64,000 nt of DNA from Bittarella massiliensis (ex Durand et al. 2017). Lineage in GTDB: Bacteria; Bacillota; Clostridia; Oscillospirales; Ruminococcaceae. Both the position numbers and the translations under genes were made by a program. A model generated the notes under the pieces. That model was not told the origin of the DNA, searched no databases, and saw only the letters and a list, made by a program, of their open reading frames with translations. Shown piece by piece: positions 23,984-33,858 of this stretch. Within the stretch, counting starts at the first letter, position 1. Each line of letters opens with the position of its first letter. The DNA is taken from positions 310,001 through 374,000 of the forward strand of contig NZ_JABFCL010000001.1 of assembly GCF_017566145.1 (NCBI RefSeq). The letters are read 5' to 3'.

Positions 23984-26755
23984 CTAACTGTTTTTTATCA
24001 TCCACTCCTGCAGTGTATCCAGCAGGCACTGGATATCGATGGGCTTTGCAATATGGCCGTTCATCCCGGCGCTTTTCGCTTTGGCTATGTCGTCGCTGAA
24101 AGCGTTTGCCGTGACGGCCAGAATGGGGATGGCCGAGGCCGCGGGGTGTTCGGAGGCCCTGATCCGCCGCGCGGCCTCATGGCCGTCCATCACTGGCATC
24201 TGGATATCCATCAGGATAGCGTCAAAATACCCCGGCTGGGATGCAAGGAACAGCTTCACCGCCTGCGCCCCGTTATCAGCGCACGCCATCTCGGCGCCGT
24301 TCATTCGGAGCAACTCCATGGCGATCTCCTGGTTGATCGGGTTGTCCTCTGCCAGCAGGATACGCCGCCCGGCCAGCGGCTGGGATACATCTGCATTTTG
24401 TTCGTGGGTGGGACACTGCCCCAAGGCGTCTTTGATCGCCGCGTAGACCGCGGAGCGGTAGAGGGGTTTGGGAAGAAAGCCATTGGCTCCCGCCGCACGG
24501 GCCTCCTTTTCGACCTCGGTGTAGTCGTAGGCGGAGATCAGAACGATGGGAACCTCCTGTCCCAGATAGGCCCGGATGCGGCGGGTCAGTTCCACGCCGT
24601 CCATATCCGGCATCTTCCAGTCGATCAGGCACAGGTTGAAGTCGTCGCCCGCCCGGTGCGTTTCCTTGATCCGCTCCATGGCCGATCCGCCGGACTGGGC
24701 GCTCTCCGTGGAGATTTTGATCCGCTCGAGAATGGAGACCGCCTGGCGGCAGGCGGCGGGCTCATCGTCCACCACCAGCGCCCGCAGGCACTGCGCCTCA
24801 AAATCGGGTTCCTCCCCGTCCCCATCCATCCGCCGGAGGGGCAGGTCCACGGTGCAGGTGGTCCCCACGTCTGGTTCGCTCTCCACCCGGATCTGCCCGT
24901 TCATCAGGGTTACGAGGTTCTTGGTGATGGTCATACCCAGGCCGGTTCCGCCGAACCGGCCCGCGATGGTGGCGTCCGCCTGTTCAAAGGGTTCAAATAT
25001 GCGCTCGATGGCGTCCCTCGTCATGCCGATGCCTGTATCCGAGAGGGTAAAACGGACGGTGTCCACGGGCCCCTTGGAGGCAATGAGATCCACGCCGAAT
25101 CGAATGGCGCCGCCAGAGGCGGTGAACTTTACCGCGTTGGAACTGAGATTCAGCAAAATCTGCGTCAGACGCAGCGGGTCACCCACATAGGTATTGCCCG
25201 CTCCGCAGTGCTCGATCTTCTCCTGGAAGTCGATGTGCTTCTCTTTCGACTGAGCATATACGGTGGAAACGAAGCGGTTGCAGACCTCCAGCAGATCGAA
25301 GGGCTCGCTCTGGATCGAGAGCCGGTTGCTCTCGATCTTGGCCATGTCGAGGACGTCGTTCACCAGCATCAGCAGGTGCTTGGAGGAGAAGTTGATCTTG
25401 GTCAGGCAGTCCTCCACCCTGGCTGGCTGATCGACCGACGCAGCCGCAATGGTGGTCATGCCGATGATGGCGTTGAGGGGCGTGCGAATCTCGTGGCTCA
25501 TCCGGGAAAGAAAGCTGGTCTTGGCGTCGTTGGCCTGCTGCGCGCTGAGCATGGCGTCCTCCAACGCCTGCCGCTGGCGCATCTGCTCCCGCCGCTCCTC
25601 GGTCACGTCGATCCCCACGCTGTAAAAGGAGGGGATGCCGTCCCAGCTGTCCTCGGCGCTGGCATAGGTGAGGGTCAGGGTCACATACCGGGTCTCGCCG
25701 CCGCGGGTGATCAGATGGGCGTCGGTGACGATGCTCTCCCCGGTGGTTGTTATTTTTTGCATCATGCCCAGAAGCCGGTCCATATCTCCGGGGGCCACAT
25801 AGGCGCATTGGCGGCGCAGCTCCCGCTCAAACTGTTCCGCCGTGTAGCCGATGAGGTCCAGGAAACCGGCGCCGTACCAGAGGATGGTGCTGAGATCCCT
25901 GGCGTCCAGCCGGGCCAGACCGCCCGGGATGGAGCGCAGCATCGCCTCCCGCTCCCGGTCTTTCTTGGCCAGCTTGTATTCTGTGCTGAACATATCGTGG
26001 GACAACTCGATCCGGGCCCGGCGGCCCTCCCACTCGACGATTCGGTTTTTGATCAGGAAGGTTCGGTTCAAAACGGGGTTGTCAAACTCCCACTCGTAAA
26101 AAGAGTCCTCCCGCAGCTTGTCGTTGGTGCAGAAGGGGCAGGGCGAACTCCGCCCCTGGATCACCTCATAGCATTTGCGTCCCAGCAGCTTCTCCGCGGG
26201 GCACCCGAGGGTCTTGCAGGAGGTGGGGTTCAGATACAGCAGTTCGTAGGTGTCCATATCGCTGACGTAGACGTTCCCGGTATAGGCCTCCATCATCCAG
26301 TGGAAGTACCCCAGCTTCTGCTTGTAAAGACGTGCCTGCTCCTCCCGGTCTGCGGCCGGAGGCCTGACATCGGCCAGTTCGGCTTGGAACACCGGGCCGC
26401 CCACGTCAGGGTCCTCCTGGATAGATCCAAACAGCCGCACCCAGGTAAAGCCGCCCGGCTTCATGGGAAGACGGACCGTCAGTTCGATATTGGCGCTGTT
26501 TCGGGACAGCGCCTGCCGGAGCAGCGCAAAATCCTCTGGGTACTGTGCATAGTATTCTTCCAGATTCTCAAACAGGCGGCGGTAGTCCTCTTCGGAATAG
26601 TGTACACTGCTGAAAAAAGCGGAATTCCCCCACAGGAAGGTCAATTTCTCATCCGACAGGCAGCAGATCACGCCGGTTTTCAGCGCGTTCAGCGCCGGAG
26701 GACATTCCCAGCCGGCGGCGCTTGCCCCTTTTCCATCCATAGATTCAGCTTTCAC
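23984..26755 (-). CDS. PAS-type hybrid histidine kinase with two receiver domains
   Basis: A 923-residue cytoplasmic hybrid kinase with no membrane segment. It has three PAS-like regions (about 30-130, 150-260, 275-390), the second with the motif CYEVIQGRSSPCPFC that recurs in other island proteins. The HisKA phospho-acceptor is H421 (SHEIRTP). HATPase_c follows (N box NAVKFT, DTGIGM, FGGTGLGM), then two receivers with phospho-aspartates in LIDWKMPDMDG and LMDIQMPVMDG. GTG 26755 follows AAGGGTGG. It is divergent from the second kinase, and its promoter carries the shared +1 box. No DNA-binding output is attached, so the phosphate likely moves to Hpt or stays internal. Confidence 0.9.
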   Translation of the reverse strand: MKAESMDGKGASAAGWECPPALNALKTGVICCLSDEKLTFLWGNSAFFSSVHYSEEDYRRLFENLEEYYAQYPEDFALLRQALSRNSANIELTVRLPMKPGGFTWVRLFGSIQEDPDVGGPVFQAELADVRPPAADREEQARLYKQKLGYFHWMMEAYTGNVYVSDMDTYELLYLNPTSCKTLGCPAEKLLGRKCYEVIQGRSSPCPFCTNDKLREDSFYEWEFDNPVLNRTFLIKNRIVEWEGRRARIELSHDMFSTEYKLAKKDREREAMLRSIPGGLARLDARDLSTILWYGAGFLDLIGYTAEQFERELRRQCAYVAPGDMDRLLGMMQKITTTGESIVTDAHLITRGGETRYVTLTLTYASAEDSWDGIPSFYSVGIDVTEERREQMRQRQALEDAMLSAQQANDAKTSFLSRMSHEIRTPLNAIIGMTTIAAASVDQPARVEDCLTKINFSSKHLLMLVNDVLDMAKIESNRLSIQSEPFDLLEVCNRFVSTVYAQSKEKHIDFQEKIEHCGAGNTYVGDPLRLTQILLNLSSNAVKFTASGGAIRFGVDLIASKGPVDTVRFTLSDTGIGMTRDAIERIFEPFEQADATIAGRFGGTGLGMTITKNLVTLMNGQIRVESEPDVGTTCTVDLPLRRMDGDGEEPDFEAQCLRALVVDDEPAACRQAVSILERIKISTESAQSGGSAMERIKETHRAGDDFNLCLIDWKMPDMDGVELTRRIRAYLGQEVPIVLISAYDYTEVEKEARAAGANGFLPKPLYRSAVYAAIKDALGQCPTHEQNADVSQPLAGRRILLAEDNPINQEIAMELLRMNGAEMACADNGAQAVKLFLASQPGYFDAILMDIQMPVMDGHEAARRIRASEHPAASAIPILAVTANAFSDDIAKAKSAGMNGHIAKPIDIQCLLDTLQEWMIKNS

Positions 26756-26819
26756 GCCATATCCACCCTTTCCGATCGGGCGCTGGCAAACGCCCGTATC
26801 CGCTAAACTAGAGCCTGTA

Positions 26820-26870
26820 ACTGTCCATATATCATTTTAATAGTATAGCAAATACGTTGGCGAAGAGCAA
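26820..26870 (-). promoter_or_regulatory. Promoter P1 with shared +1 box
   Basis: Minus strand TTGCTC (26865-26870), 17-base spacer, TATACT (26842-26847), followed after four bases by AAATGATATATGGACAG (ending at 26821). The same box follows three other island promoters. Confidence 0.7.
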
Positions 26871-26956
26871 CTGGAAGGAATCGGATATTAAAATTGTGCC
26901 TTTGTTTTTATCTGTATGTGCCCTGTTGTCCTGTTTCCACATTTTTCTCCAAAACA

Positions 26957-27008
26957 TTGCTATTTCGAGCAGACCTTGTTATAATAAAATGGTATATGGA
27001 CAGATGTC
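26957..27008 (+). promoter_or_regulatory. Promoter P2 with shared +1 box
   Basis: TTGCTA (26957-26962), 17-base spacer, TATAAT (26980-26985), then AAATGGTATATGGACAG (26987-27003), ending in a small inverted repeat GACA-GA-TGTC. Confidence 0.7.
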
Positions 27009-27057
27009 TGGGTGCTCTTTACAGGGGCGTATTCAGAACTGTTTTGGGGGAAGGCGG

Positions 27058-29208
27058 ATGAAGCCACAGATTTCTATGAAAAAGCACAACTTGTTTCTCG
27101 CGGCCAGCGTCTGCGTGTTTTTGCTACTGCTGGGCGTGTTCGCGGCCCTGTTTATCCGCAACTATCAGAAGCTGGAGGAATCTTTGGCGGCAGAGCGGAC
27201 GGTGTACATCTCGGAGCTTTCCAACCAGCTGGTGGACAAGGTGGACCGAACCCAGGACCAATACCTCCACGAGAGCCGGCTTTACGCGAACCTACTAAAC
27301 GCCAACCAGCCGGACACCTTTGAAGAAGTCCGGACCATGTTTGCCGGCGGGCACGAGGCGGCCGGCGTGGAGGTCTTTCTGGTGGACAGCCGGGGGACTC
27401 CCTACACCCTCCAGGGTGAGAAACAGCCCCTGGAGAACAGCGAGTTTCTGATCCAGCTGCTCTACGGTGGGGAGCAGCTCGCCTCCTTTCAGCGCCACAG
27501 CGGAGGACGAGAAAGCTGGATTTTTGGCTGCCCGCTGGAACCGCTGTCCATTGAGGGCAGGGAGTTCGCGGCGGTACTGACGGCCTACGACGTACGCCTC
27601 TTTGAGTCCAGCTTTGCATTGGAGTTGTTCAACCAGCAGGGCTACTCTTTCATCGTGGATGGGAACGGCGCCATCGTCATCGGCACCCAGCTGCGGCAGA
27701 AATTCGGATACAATATCTTTTCCAGCCTCAAAGAATTGGGTATGGAGGGGGACGCCCTGCAAAATATCCAACAGGCGGTGCAGGAGCGGCAGAGCGGCCA
27801 GTTCTACTCCAGCTTCGACGGCGCCCAATGGCTATTGCAATATGAACTGCTGGGCAATGGCGAACAGTACGTCTTTGTGCTGGTCCCCGTTTCGGTGACC
27901 GCCGCCCTGCCCATGGAGTACATGCGCCAGACCCTGACCATGGCGGTGCTGGCCATCCTCACCCTGGCCATGCTGTTTTTTACTGTGATGTTCTTTGTCT
28001 TCCGCTCCAACCGGCGGCGGGACGCGGAGGTCTACCAAGCCAATCTGCTGGTAAAATCGGCGGAGGCCAAGAGTGACTTCCTGGCCCGGATGTCTCACGA
28101 CATCCGCACCCCATTAAATGGCATCATCGGCATGAACTACATCGCCTCGACTCATCTGGAGGATCGGGAGGTGGTGAAAGGCAGCCTGAAAAAGATGGAT
28201 ATTTCCGCCAACTACCTGCTGGGGCTCATCAACGACGTGCTGGATATGCAGAAGATTGAGAGCGGGAAGCTGGAACTCAATCCGTCCCCCTTCTCCGCCC
28301 GGGAACTGCTGGAGAGCAAGGATGCGCTGGTGCGGCCTGGCATGGAGGAAAAGGGCCTCCGCTTCGCGGTGGACGGCGCGGAAGAATTCCAGTGGAAGTA
28401 CATCGGAGATCAGCTTCGCATCAGCCAGATCCTGATGAACCTGCTCTCCAACGCCAATAAATTTACTCCCTCTGGCGGCACGGTCTCCCTGCTGGCAAAG
28501 GCAGAGCCTATGAAGAATGGGAAGGATCGGGTAACCTTTACCGTGGAGGACAGCGGCGTAGGCATGTCCCAGGAGTACCTGCAGAGGCTGTTCCAGCCCT
28601 TCGAGCAGGAGCACCGCGAGACCGCCGCGCAGTACGGCGGCAGCGGCCTGGGACTGTCCATCGTCTACAATCTGGTGCAGCTGATGCAGGGCGAGATCCG
28701 CGTCCAGAGCAAACAGGGCAAGGGTTCCCGCTTCGAGGTGGCTCTGACGCTGGAGCGGGGCGACCCGGACGTGAAAGAGGCTGAACCCGCCGCCCCGGTG
28801 GAACAGGTATCCCTATCGGGCAAACGCATCCTGCTGGCCGAGGACAACGAGCTCAACCGGGAGATCGCCGAGGAGATCTTGCGGATGCGCGGCCTGGAGG
28901 TGGTCTCCGCCGAGGACGGCAAAAAGGCGCTGGAGCTCCTTGAAGGGTCGGAGCCGGGCTATTTTAATGCCGTCATCACGGACATCCGCATGCCTGTCAT
29001 GGACGGCTACGCGCTGGCCGGGGCGGTGCGCGAGAGCGCCCACCCGGACGGGAAATTCATTCCCATTTTGGCCATGTCCGCCAACGCCTTCGACGAGGAT
29101 GTGCGTAAATCCATGTCGGCGGGGATGGACGCTCACCTGAAAAAGCCCATCGTCATGGAGGAACTGGAGGCCGCCCTCCAAACATATCTGGGAAGCCGGG
29201 AGGGATGA
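27058..29208 (+). CDS. Membrane hybrid histidine kinase with extracytoplasmic sensor
   Basis: A 716-residue kinase. Two membrane segments (about 14-34 and 296-316) enclose a sensor of about 260 residues that looks like a Cache/PAS-type fold, ending in a WLLQYELLG..YVFVLVPVS strand pattern. HisKA follows with H347 (SHDIRTPLNG), then HATPase_c (NANKFTPSGG, DSGVGM, YGGSGLGLS) and one receiver domain (ITDIRMPVMDG). The start ATG 27058 is preceded by GGGGGAAGG; a longer frame to 26857 would cross the promoter. It heads an operon with two solute-binding lipoproteins, four bases apart, so these are its likely ligand partners. Confidence 0.9.
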   Translation: MKPQISMKKHNLFLAASVCVFLLLLGVFAALFIRNYQKLEESLAAERTVYISELSNQLVDKVDRTQDQYLHESRLYANLLNANQPDTFEEVRTMFAGGHEAAGVEVFLVDSRGTPYTLQGEKQPLENSEFLIQLLYGGEQLASFQRHSGGRESWIFGCPLEPLSIEGREFAAVLTAYDVRLFESSFALELFNQQGYSFIVDGNGAIVIGTQLRQKFGYNIFSSLKELGMEGDALQNIQQAVQERQSGQFYSSFDGAQWLLQYELLGNGEQYVFVLVPVSVTAALPMEYMRQTLTMAVLAILTLAMLFFTVMFFVFRSNRRRDAEVYQANLLVKSAEAKSDFLARMSHDIRTPLNGIIGMNYIASTHLEDREVVKGSLKKMDISANYLLGLINDVLDMQKIESGKLELNPSPFSARELLESKDALVRPGMEEKGLRFAVDGAEEFQWKYIGDQLRISQILMNLLSNANKFTPSGGTVSLLAKAEPMKNGKDRVTFTVEDSGVGMSQEYLQRLFQPFEQEHRETAAQYGGSGLGLSIVYNLVQLMQGEIRVQSKQGKGSRFEVALTLERGDPDVKEAEPAAPVEQVSLSGKRILLAEDNELNREIAEEILRMRGLEVVSAEDGKKALELLEGSEPGYFNAVITDIRMPVMDGYALAGAVRESAHPDGKFIPILAMSANAFDEDVRKSMSAGMDAHLKKPIVMEELEAALQTYLGSREG

Positions 29209-29212
29209 GGCC

Positions 29213-31030
29213 ATGTGTTCAAACAGAACAAATAGGCGGATCTGGGCGGTCGCCCTCTCCCTGGCGCTGGTGCTGACCGGTTGCCGTGCCCCGGCACGGC
29301 AACAGCCAGAGGAAAAGGTGGCCATCACCGTATGGGTGGACACGCCCATCAACGGCATGGATCTCTACTGGTCCAAGCTAGCCGCCAAATTCCCGGATAT
29401 CAAGCTGGACGTCACCTATCAGGAGAACATGGTGCCGGAGGCGGAGATCGCCCGGCGGGTGGCCCACGGGGACGTGGCCGACCTGGTCTTTTCTCAATAC
29501 CTGGACGTGAATATCCCCGGCCTGCCGGAATGCTTTTTGGATCTGTCCGGCAAGCCCTACACCAGCCGCTATCAGACCTCCTATCTCAACGGTCTGGACG
29601 TGGATGGCCGGCTCTACTGCCTGCCCGCGGATCTGGCAGTTCAGGGCTTCATCTATAACAAGACCGTCTTCGATGAACTGGGTCTTGCGGTTCCCAGCAG
29701 TTATCAGGAGTTCGAGGCCCTGTGCGGCCGGCTGAAGGATGCTGGCTACCGCCCCGGTGCGTTGGCCACCGGGAACCGTGCCCCGGCGGATCTGTTCGTC
29801 CGCGCCTGTGCCGCCGCCAGCCCGCACTCCCTGGCGGCGTGGAAATGGGCGGAAGAGCTCAACGCACAGGCGGACTCAGCCCGTGGTGAGCCGCTGAATC
29901 TCGCTTTGGACTTGCTCAATGCTTATGAAGGGCTGGGGATGATCTCTCCTGAAGATTTCACCACCAGCCGCTGGCAGCACCGGCACCTGCTGGCTGAACG
30001 GGAGGCGGTTATGGTGCTGGGAAACGCCAGCTCCCTCTGGCGGTTCAGCAGCGCGGACGACTTTCGCCTGATGCCCTTTTTCAGCCCCGTGGACGGCAAA
30101 GGATACTTCTTCATCTCACCGCTCATCAGCCTTGCGGTGGGAAAGCAGGTGGTGGAAGACCCGGCCAAGGCAGAGGCGGTAGACCGCATTCTCGAGTACA
30201 TCACCTCCGAAGAGGGCCAGCTGGACCTGATGTCCATGGACAAGGGGATCATCTCCCCCATCCTTGGGATGCGGGAGATCGATGGCATGGACTTTTACCA
30301 GGACGTGAAAAGCAAGCTCACCGACGAAACCCTGCTGCACTTCCCCAAATTTCCCCGGTGTGTTGACGCGCTGAATACCGAACTGGGCGACTGCCTGTGG
30401 GGCGACTTGAACCCTGATGGGCTGGCGGAGGCATTGGACGCCGCCAACCGGGAGCCCCAGGGAGATGAACTGCCCGCCGTTGCCGTGGCCGAAGCGGATT
30501 TCACCTCGGCCGAGACCAACGCCCTGGCTTTGGATGCTATGAAGGCGGCACTGGATACCGACGTGGCCCTGCTCCGGCAGAAACCCAAGGGACAGCGCTA
30601 CGATGACTGGTTTCTGTGCGGGGTGTTCTACGAGGGGGCTGTGACCGAGACCGACCTGTTATGTATTCAGCCTCTGGTGGAGAACCCCAAATCCTCCCGC
30701 CCCCTGACCAGGGTGGAGATGACGGGGGCACAGCTGTTGGAGCTGCTCTCCTACGAGGGGGCCTACTACTACAACGGGGTCACCGTCCGCTGGCAGGAAG
30801 ACAAGGACATGGGAACCAGCACGGCTCTGGCCCTGCTGGATGGGGGCGGCCGGGAGATTGGCCCGGAGGAGCGGCTCACCGTGGCCGTGCTGCCCCAATC
30901 CCCTCTGAGGGAGGACCAATACCTCAGCCGGGAGAACAGCGGCGTGACACTGTGGACGGCGCTGACAGAGTATATGAGGGAACGGCAGGTACTGACTCCC
31001 GTTTCCCCCAACCCCGCCGTCTATGAATAA
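29213..31030 (+). CDS. Solute-binding lipoprotein fused to a 5'-nucleotidase-like C-terminal domain
   Basis: A 605-residue lipoprotein (lipobox LVLTGC, Cys at residue 24). Residues about 35-400 form a family 1 extracellular solute-binding protein (VWVDTPINGMDLYWSKLAAK, LYCLPADLAVQGFIYNKTVF). About 425-600 resembles the C-terminal substrate-binding domain of 5'-nucleotidases: NALALDAMKAALDTDVALL, then TDLLCIQPLVEN and LTRVEMTGAQLLELL. The catalytic metallophosphatase domain of those enzymes is absent. No permease or ATPase gene is nearby, so I infer a ligand-presenting role for the adjacent kinase rather than import. Confidence 0.75.
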   Translation: MCSNRTNRRIWAVALSLALVLTGCRAPARQQPEEKVAITVWVDTPINGMDLYWSKLAAKFPDIKLDVTYQENMVPEAEIARRVAHGDVADLVFSQYLDVNIPGLPECFLDLSGKPYTSRYQTSYLNGLDVDGRLYCLPADLAVQGFIYNKTVFDELGLAVPSSYQEFEALCGRLKDAGYRPGALATGNRAPADLFVRACAAASPHSLAAWKWAEELNAQADSARGEPLNLALDLLNAYEGLGMISPEDFTTSRWQHRHLLAEREAVMVLGNASSLWRFSSADDFRLMPFFSPVDGKGYFFISPLISLAVGKQVVEDPAKAEAVDRILEYITSEEGQLDLMSMDKGIISPILGMREIDGMDFYQDVKSKLTDETLLHFPKFPRCVDALNTELGDCLWGDLNPDGLAEALDAANREPQGDELPAVAVAEADFTSAETNALALDAMKAALDTDVALLRQKPKGQRYDDWFLCGVFYEGAVTETDLLCIQPLVENPKSSRPLTRVEMTGAQLLELLSYEGAYYYNGVTVRWQEDKDMGTSTALALLDGGGREIGPEERLTVAVLPQSPLREDQYLSRENSGVTLWTALTEYMRERQVLTPVSPNPAVYE

Positions 31031-31058
31031 CAGCAGCGAAGAAGGAGAGGATGTCGCG

Positions 31059-32885
31059 ATGAGAGCGAAAAAACAGCCACGGTTGGTGGTGATCACCTTG
31101 GCCATGGCGTTGCTGCTGACCGCCTGCAGCCCGCCGGCAGGCCCCATTCAGGAGGAGAAGGTGATCATTACCGTTCTGGCGGATATATCGGCCAAGGATA
31201 TGGATCTGTACTGGGCCAAGCTAGCGGCTAAATTCCCGGAGGTCAAGCTGGACGTTACCGTGCAGACCACCCTGGCGCCTGCGGATGAGATCGCCCGGCG
31301 GGTGGCCCACGGGGACGTGGCCGACCTGGTCTTTTCCCAATCCCTGAACGCCGAGCTCTCCGGCCTGTCGGAGTGTTTTCTGGACCTGTCGGGAAAGTCC
31401 TACACCAGCCGATACCAGACCTCTTACCTCAACGCTCTGGATGTGGACGGCCGGATCTACTGCCTGCCAGCGGGCCTGACCGCCCAAGGGCTCGTCTACA
31501 ACCAGACCTTCTTTGACGAAAACGGGCTGGAGGTCCCCACCAATTACGAGGAGTTTGCCGCCCTGTGCGGTCAGATTCAGGCCCTTGGAACAAGGCCGGG
31601 CATGCTGCTCAGCGGCAACCGGGCCCCAGCGGAACTCTTCGCCCGGTGTTACTCTCTCGACAAGCCCCACTCCCTAGCGGCGTGGAAATGGGCCGGGGAG
31701 TTTAACACAGGGACCGCCACGGCCCAGGAGGGGGACCTGGACTCCGTCTTTGATATGCTGGACAGCTTTTCCGCACTGGGACTCACCGATCCAGGCGATT
31801 ACTCCTTCAATCGGTGGGGGCATCTGCGTAAGCTGGCCACCCGGGAGGTGACCATGATCCTGGGAGACGCCTCCGTTCCCATCGAGATGGCGAACCAAAG
31901 CAGTACCGATACCTTCCGCCTGATGCCCCTGTTCAGTCCCACAGACGGCAAAGGCTATTTCTTCACAGTGCCGTTGAGTTCTTTGGCGGTGAGCAAACAG
32001 GTGGCGGAGGATCCGGCCAAAGCGGAGGCGATGGACCGCATTTTAGAGTACATCACCTCCGAGGAGGGGCAGCGAGAATTGATGGACCTGGATAAGGCCC
32101 TCATCTCCCCGGTCACCGGTATGCGAGAAATCGGGGACGAGGCGTTTTACCGAACGGCAAAGGATTTGCTCAACGACGAGCGGCTGCTGAATATCGTGGA
32201 ATTCCCCGGCTTCGCCTATACCCTCAATATGGAATTGGGGCGGTATCTGCACGGGGAAACGAGCCAAGCCCAACTCACCCAGGCCATGGACGATGCCGCG
32301 CACGGCAGGGCGGGCACACAGCAGCAGGCCATCGCCACGGCGGAGCGAAGTTTCACCCTGGCCGAGACCAACGCCCTGGCCCTGGACGCCATGTGCGAGG
32401 CATTGGATGCGGATGTGGCCCTGCTCCGGCAATCCTCCAGTCGCCACAGTATGTATCAGTACTGCCTCAACGGCGCGATTTATGAGGGCCCTGTGACCGA
32501 AACCGACCTGCTATGCATCCAGCCCGCCGTGGAAAATAGTCGGACCGACTATCCCCTGGCCCGGCTGGAGATGACCGGGGCGCAGCTTTTAGAGCTGCTG
32601 TCCTATGAGGGGGCCTACTACTACCACGGCGTCACGGTGCTTTACCGCTGGGATGGGGCCCGGGGCGGCTACGCCGCCGAAGCCCTGCTGGACGGCGCCG
32701 GAAACAAGCTGGATCCAGAGACCCACTTCACCGTGGCATTCCTCTCCCAATCCCCCCTGGGGGAGCAGAACTACCTCTCCCGGGAACTGAGCGGCGCCAC
32801 CCTCTGGACGGCGCTGGAAGAGTATATGAAGGCGCGGGGGACGCTGACTCCTTCCGACCCAAATCCGGCTGTTTATGAGAAGTGA
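31059..32885 (+). CDS. Second solute-binding/5'-nucleotidase-C fusion lipoprotein
   Basis: A 608-residue paralogue of the preceding protein with the same architecture: lipobox (MALLLTAC, Cys near 22), solute-binding domain, and the 5'-nucleotidase-like C-terminal domain (NALALDAMCEALDADVALL, LARLEMTGAQLLELL). Long stretches are nearly identical (IARRVAHGDVADLVFSQ, YTSRYQTSYLN), indicating tandem duplication. ATG 31059 follows GAAGGAGAGG at eight bases; an ATG at 31023 overlapping the upstream stop has no site. Differences cluster in the middle of the binding domain, which may mean different ligands. Confidence 0.75.
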   Translation: MRAKKQPRLVVITLAMALLLTACSPPAGPIQEEKVIITVLADISAKDMDLYWAKLAAKFPEVKLDVTVQTTLAPADEIARRVAHGDVADLVFSQSLNAELSGLSECFLDLSGKSYTSRYQTSYLNALDVDGRIYCLPAGLTAQGLVYNQTFFDENGLEVPTNYEEFAALCGQIQALGTRPGMLLSGNRAPAELFARCYSLDKPHSLAAWKWAGEFNTGTATAQEGDLDSVFDMLDSFSALGLTDPGDYSFNRWGHLRKLATREVTMILGDASVPIEMANQSSTDTFRLMPLFSPTDGKGYFFTVPLSSLAVSKQVAEDPAKAEAMDRILEYITSEEGQRELMDLDKALISPVTGMREIGDEAFYRTAKDLLNDERLLNIVEFPGFAYTLNMELGRYLHGETSQAQLTQAMDDAAHGRAGTQQQAIATAERSFTLAETNALALDAMCEALDADVALLRQSSSRHSMYQYCLNGAIYEGPVTETDLLCIQPAVENSRTDYPLARLEMTGAQLLELLSYEGAYYYHGVTVLYRWDGARGGYAAEALLDGAGNKLDPETHFTVAFLSQSPLGEQNYLSRELSGATLWTALEEYMKARGTLTPSDPNPAVYEK

Positions 32886-32893
32886 GGCATCAA

Positions 32894-32986
32894 ATGAAAC
32901 GGACGGAAAAGGACGCATTGACGGAAAAAGGCGCACATAAGGATTATGTTATTGAAACCTTTTCACATTCTGAATCAGGCGTTTGA
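32894..32986 (+). CDS. Possible 30-residue peptide or gene remnant
   Basis: A short frame starting at ATG 32894, preceded by GTGAGG, encodes a charged peptide (MKRTEKDALTEKG...) ending at TGA 32986. It lies at the junction between the binding-protein gene and an AT-rich foreign gene and may be the stub of a gene truncated by that insertion. Confidence 0.2.
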   Translation: MKRTEKDALTEKGAHKDYVIETFSHSESGV

Positions 32987-33000
32987 AAGGATCAACAAAT

Positions 33001-33741
33001 ATGCATATAGCTTTATTAACCATATTAATCACCTATCAAGCGATAATGTCAATTTTAGATAAGCGTGATATTCAAAAATATACAGGTTCAGAAATTACAG
33101 AAAAGCAAAGGATAAAATTTTATAAAGAGGCAATTGTTTTTGGCTGGATTCCTGTATGGATTATTCTCTTGTTTGTAGGTATTTCTCCTTTAACGCTCTG
33201 GAATATTGGGTTTAGAGCCATATCATTCAGCAATAACACATGGTTAAATATTGTTATTGGCATCATTAGTGGCGTTATTGTATTGGCATTGGGTTATCAA
33301 ACGATTATGTACTTTATAAGTGCAGAGTATAGAAGCAAAGCTGCTGCTGAAATAAGCAGCAAAAAAGATGGCAACTGCCAGTACGATAATGTTGTATCTC
33401 AAATCTTGATCCCCAAAAGTAAAACCGAGAAGAAATGGTTTTTATTGGTTTCTCTAACAGCAGGGATATGCGAGGAACTTGTTTGGCGAGGCTGCCTGAT
33501 ATTTTTACTCAGTAATATTTTTTCGTCTGTCAATATAATCGTTATTTATCTGGTACCTTGTATCTTATTTGGATTGGCACATTGTTATCAAGGGGTGTAT
33601 GGTGTCATCAAAACAAGTATCGTTGCTATACTGTTTGTTATGATTTATTGTGTAACAGATTCCATTATACCTGGAATTGTTCTTCATTTCTTATTTGATT
33701 ATTCGTCGGCTTTTCTTGTAAAAGACACAGAATCAAATTAG
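33001..33741 (+). CDS. CPBP family intramembrane metalloprotease, AT-rich
   Basis: A 246-residue membrane protein with about seven hydrophobic segments. The CPBP (Abi, Rce1-like) motifs are present: EELVWRG with the two glutamates and arginine, FGLAH, and HFLFDYSS with the last His and Asp. It should be an intramembrane protease or prenyl-protein-processing-like enzyme, often linked to bacteriocin immunity. Base and codon use are strikingly AT-rich compared with everything around it, so it was acquired separately and recently. ATG 33001 follows GAAAGGATC. It has no clear functional link with its neighbours. Confidence 0.85.
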   Translation: MHIALLTILITYQAIMSILDKRDIQKYTGSEITEKQRIKFYKEAIVFGWIPVWIILLFVGISPLTLWNIGFRAISFSNNTWLNIVIGIISGVIVLALGYQTIMYFISAEYRSKAAAEISSKKDGNCQYDNVVSQILIPKSKTEKKWFLLVSLTAGICEELVWRGCLIFLLSNIFSSVNIIVIYLVPCILFGLAHCYQGVYGVIKTSIVAILFVMIYCVTDSIIPGIVLHFLFDYSSAFLVKDTESN

Positions 33742-33858
33742 GTTCAGTAATTAGGAAAATAAACATTTGGCGTAGTACACCCTATTGGTATAGGACGCGC
33801 TTGATGGAGAGGGCAAAGGACAACAAAGTTGTAAAAACATATAAAGGAGAACGAGAAC

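Noticed and set aside
24053..26806. Plus-strand open frame of 917 codons
   Set aside because: Antisense to the hybrid kinase, whose frame has complete HisKA, HATPase and receiver motifs.
29213..32885. ABC importer operon
   Set aside because: Two binding proteins are present, but there is no permease or ATPase gene in the window, so import is not supported.
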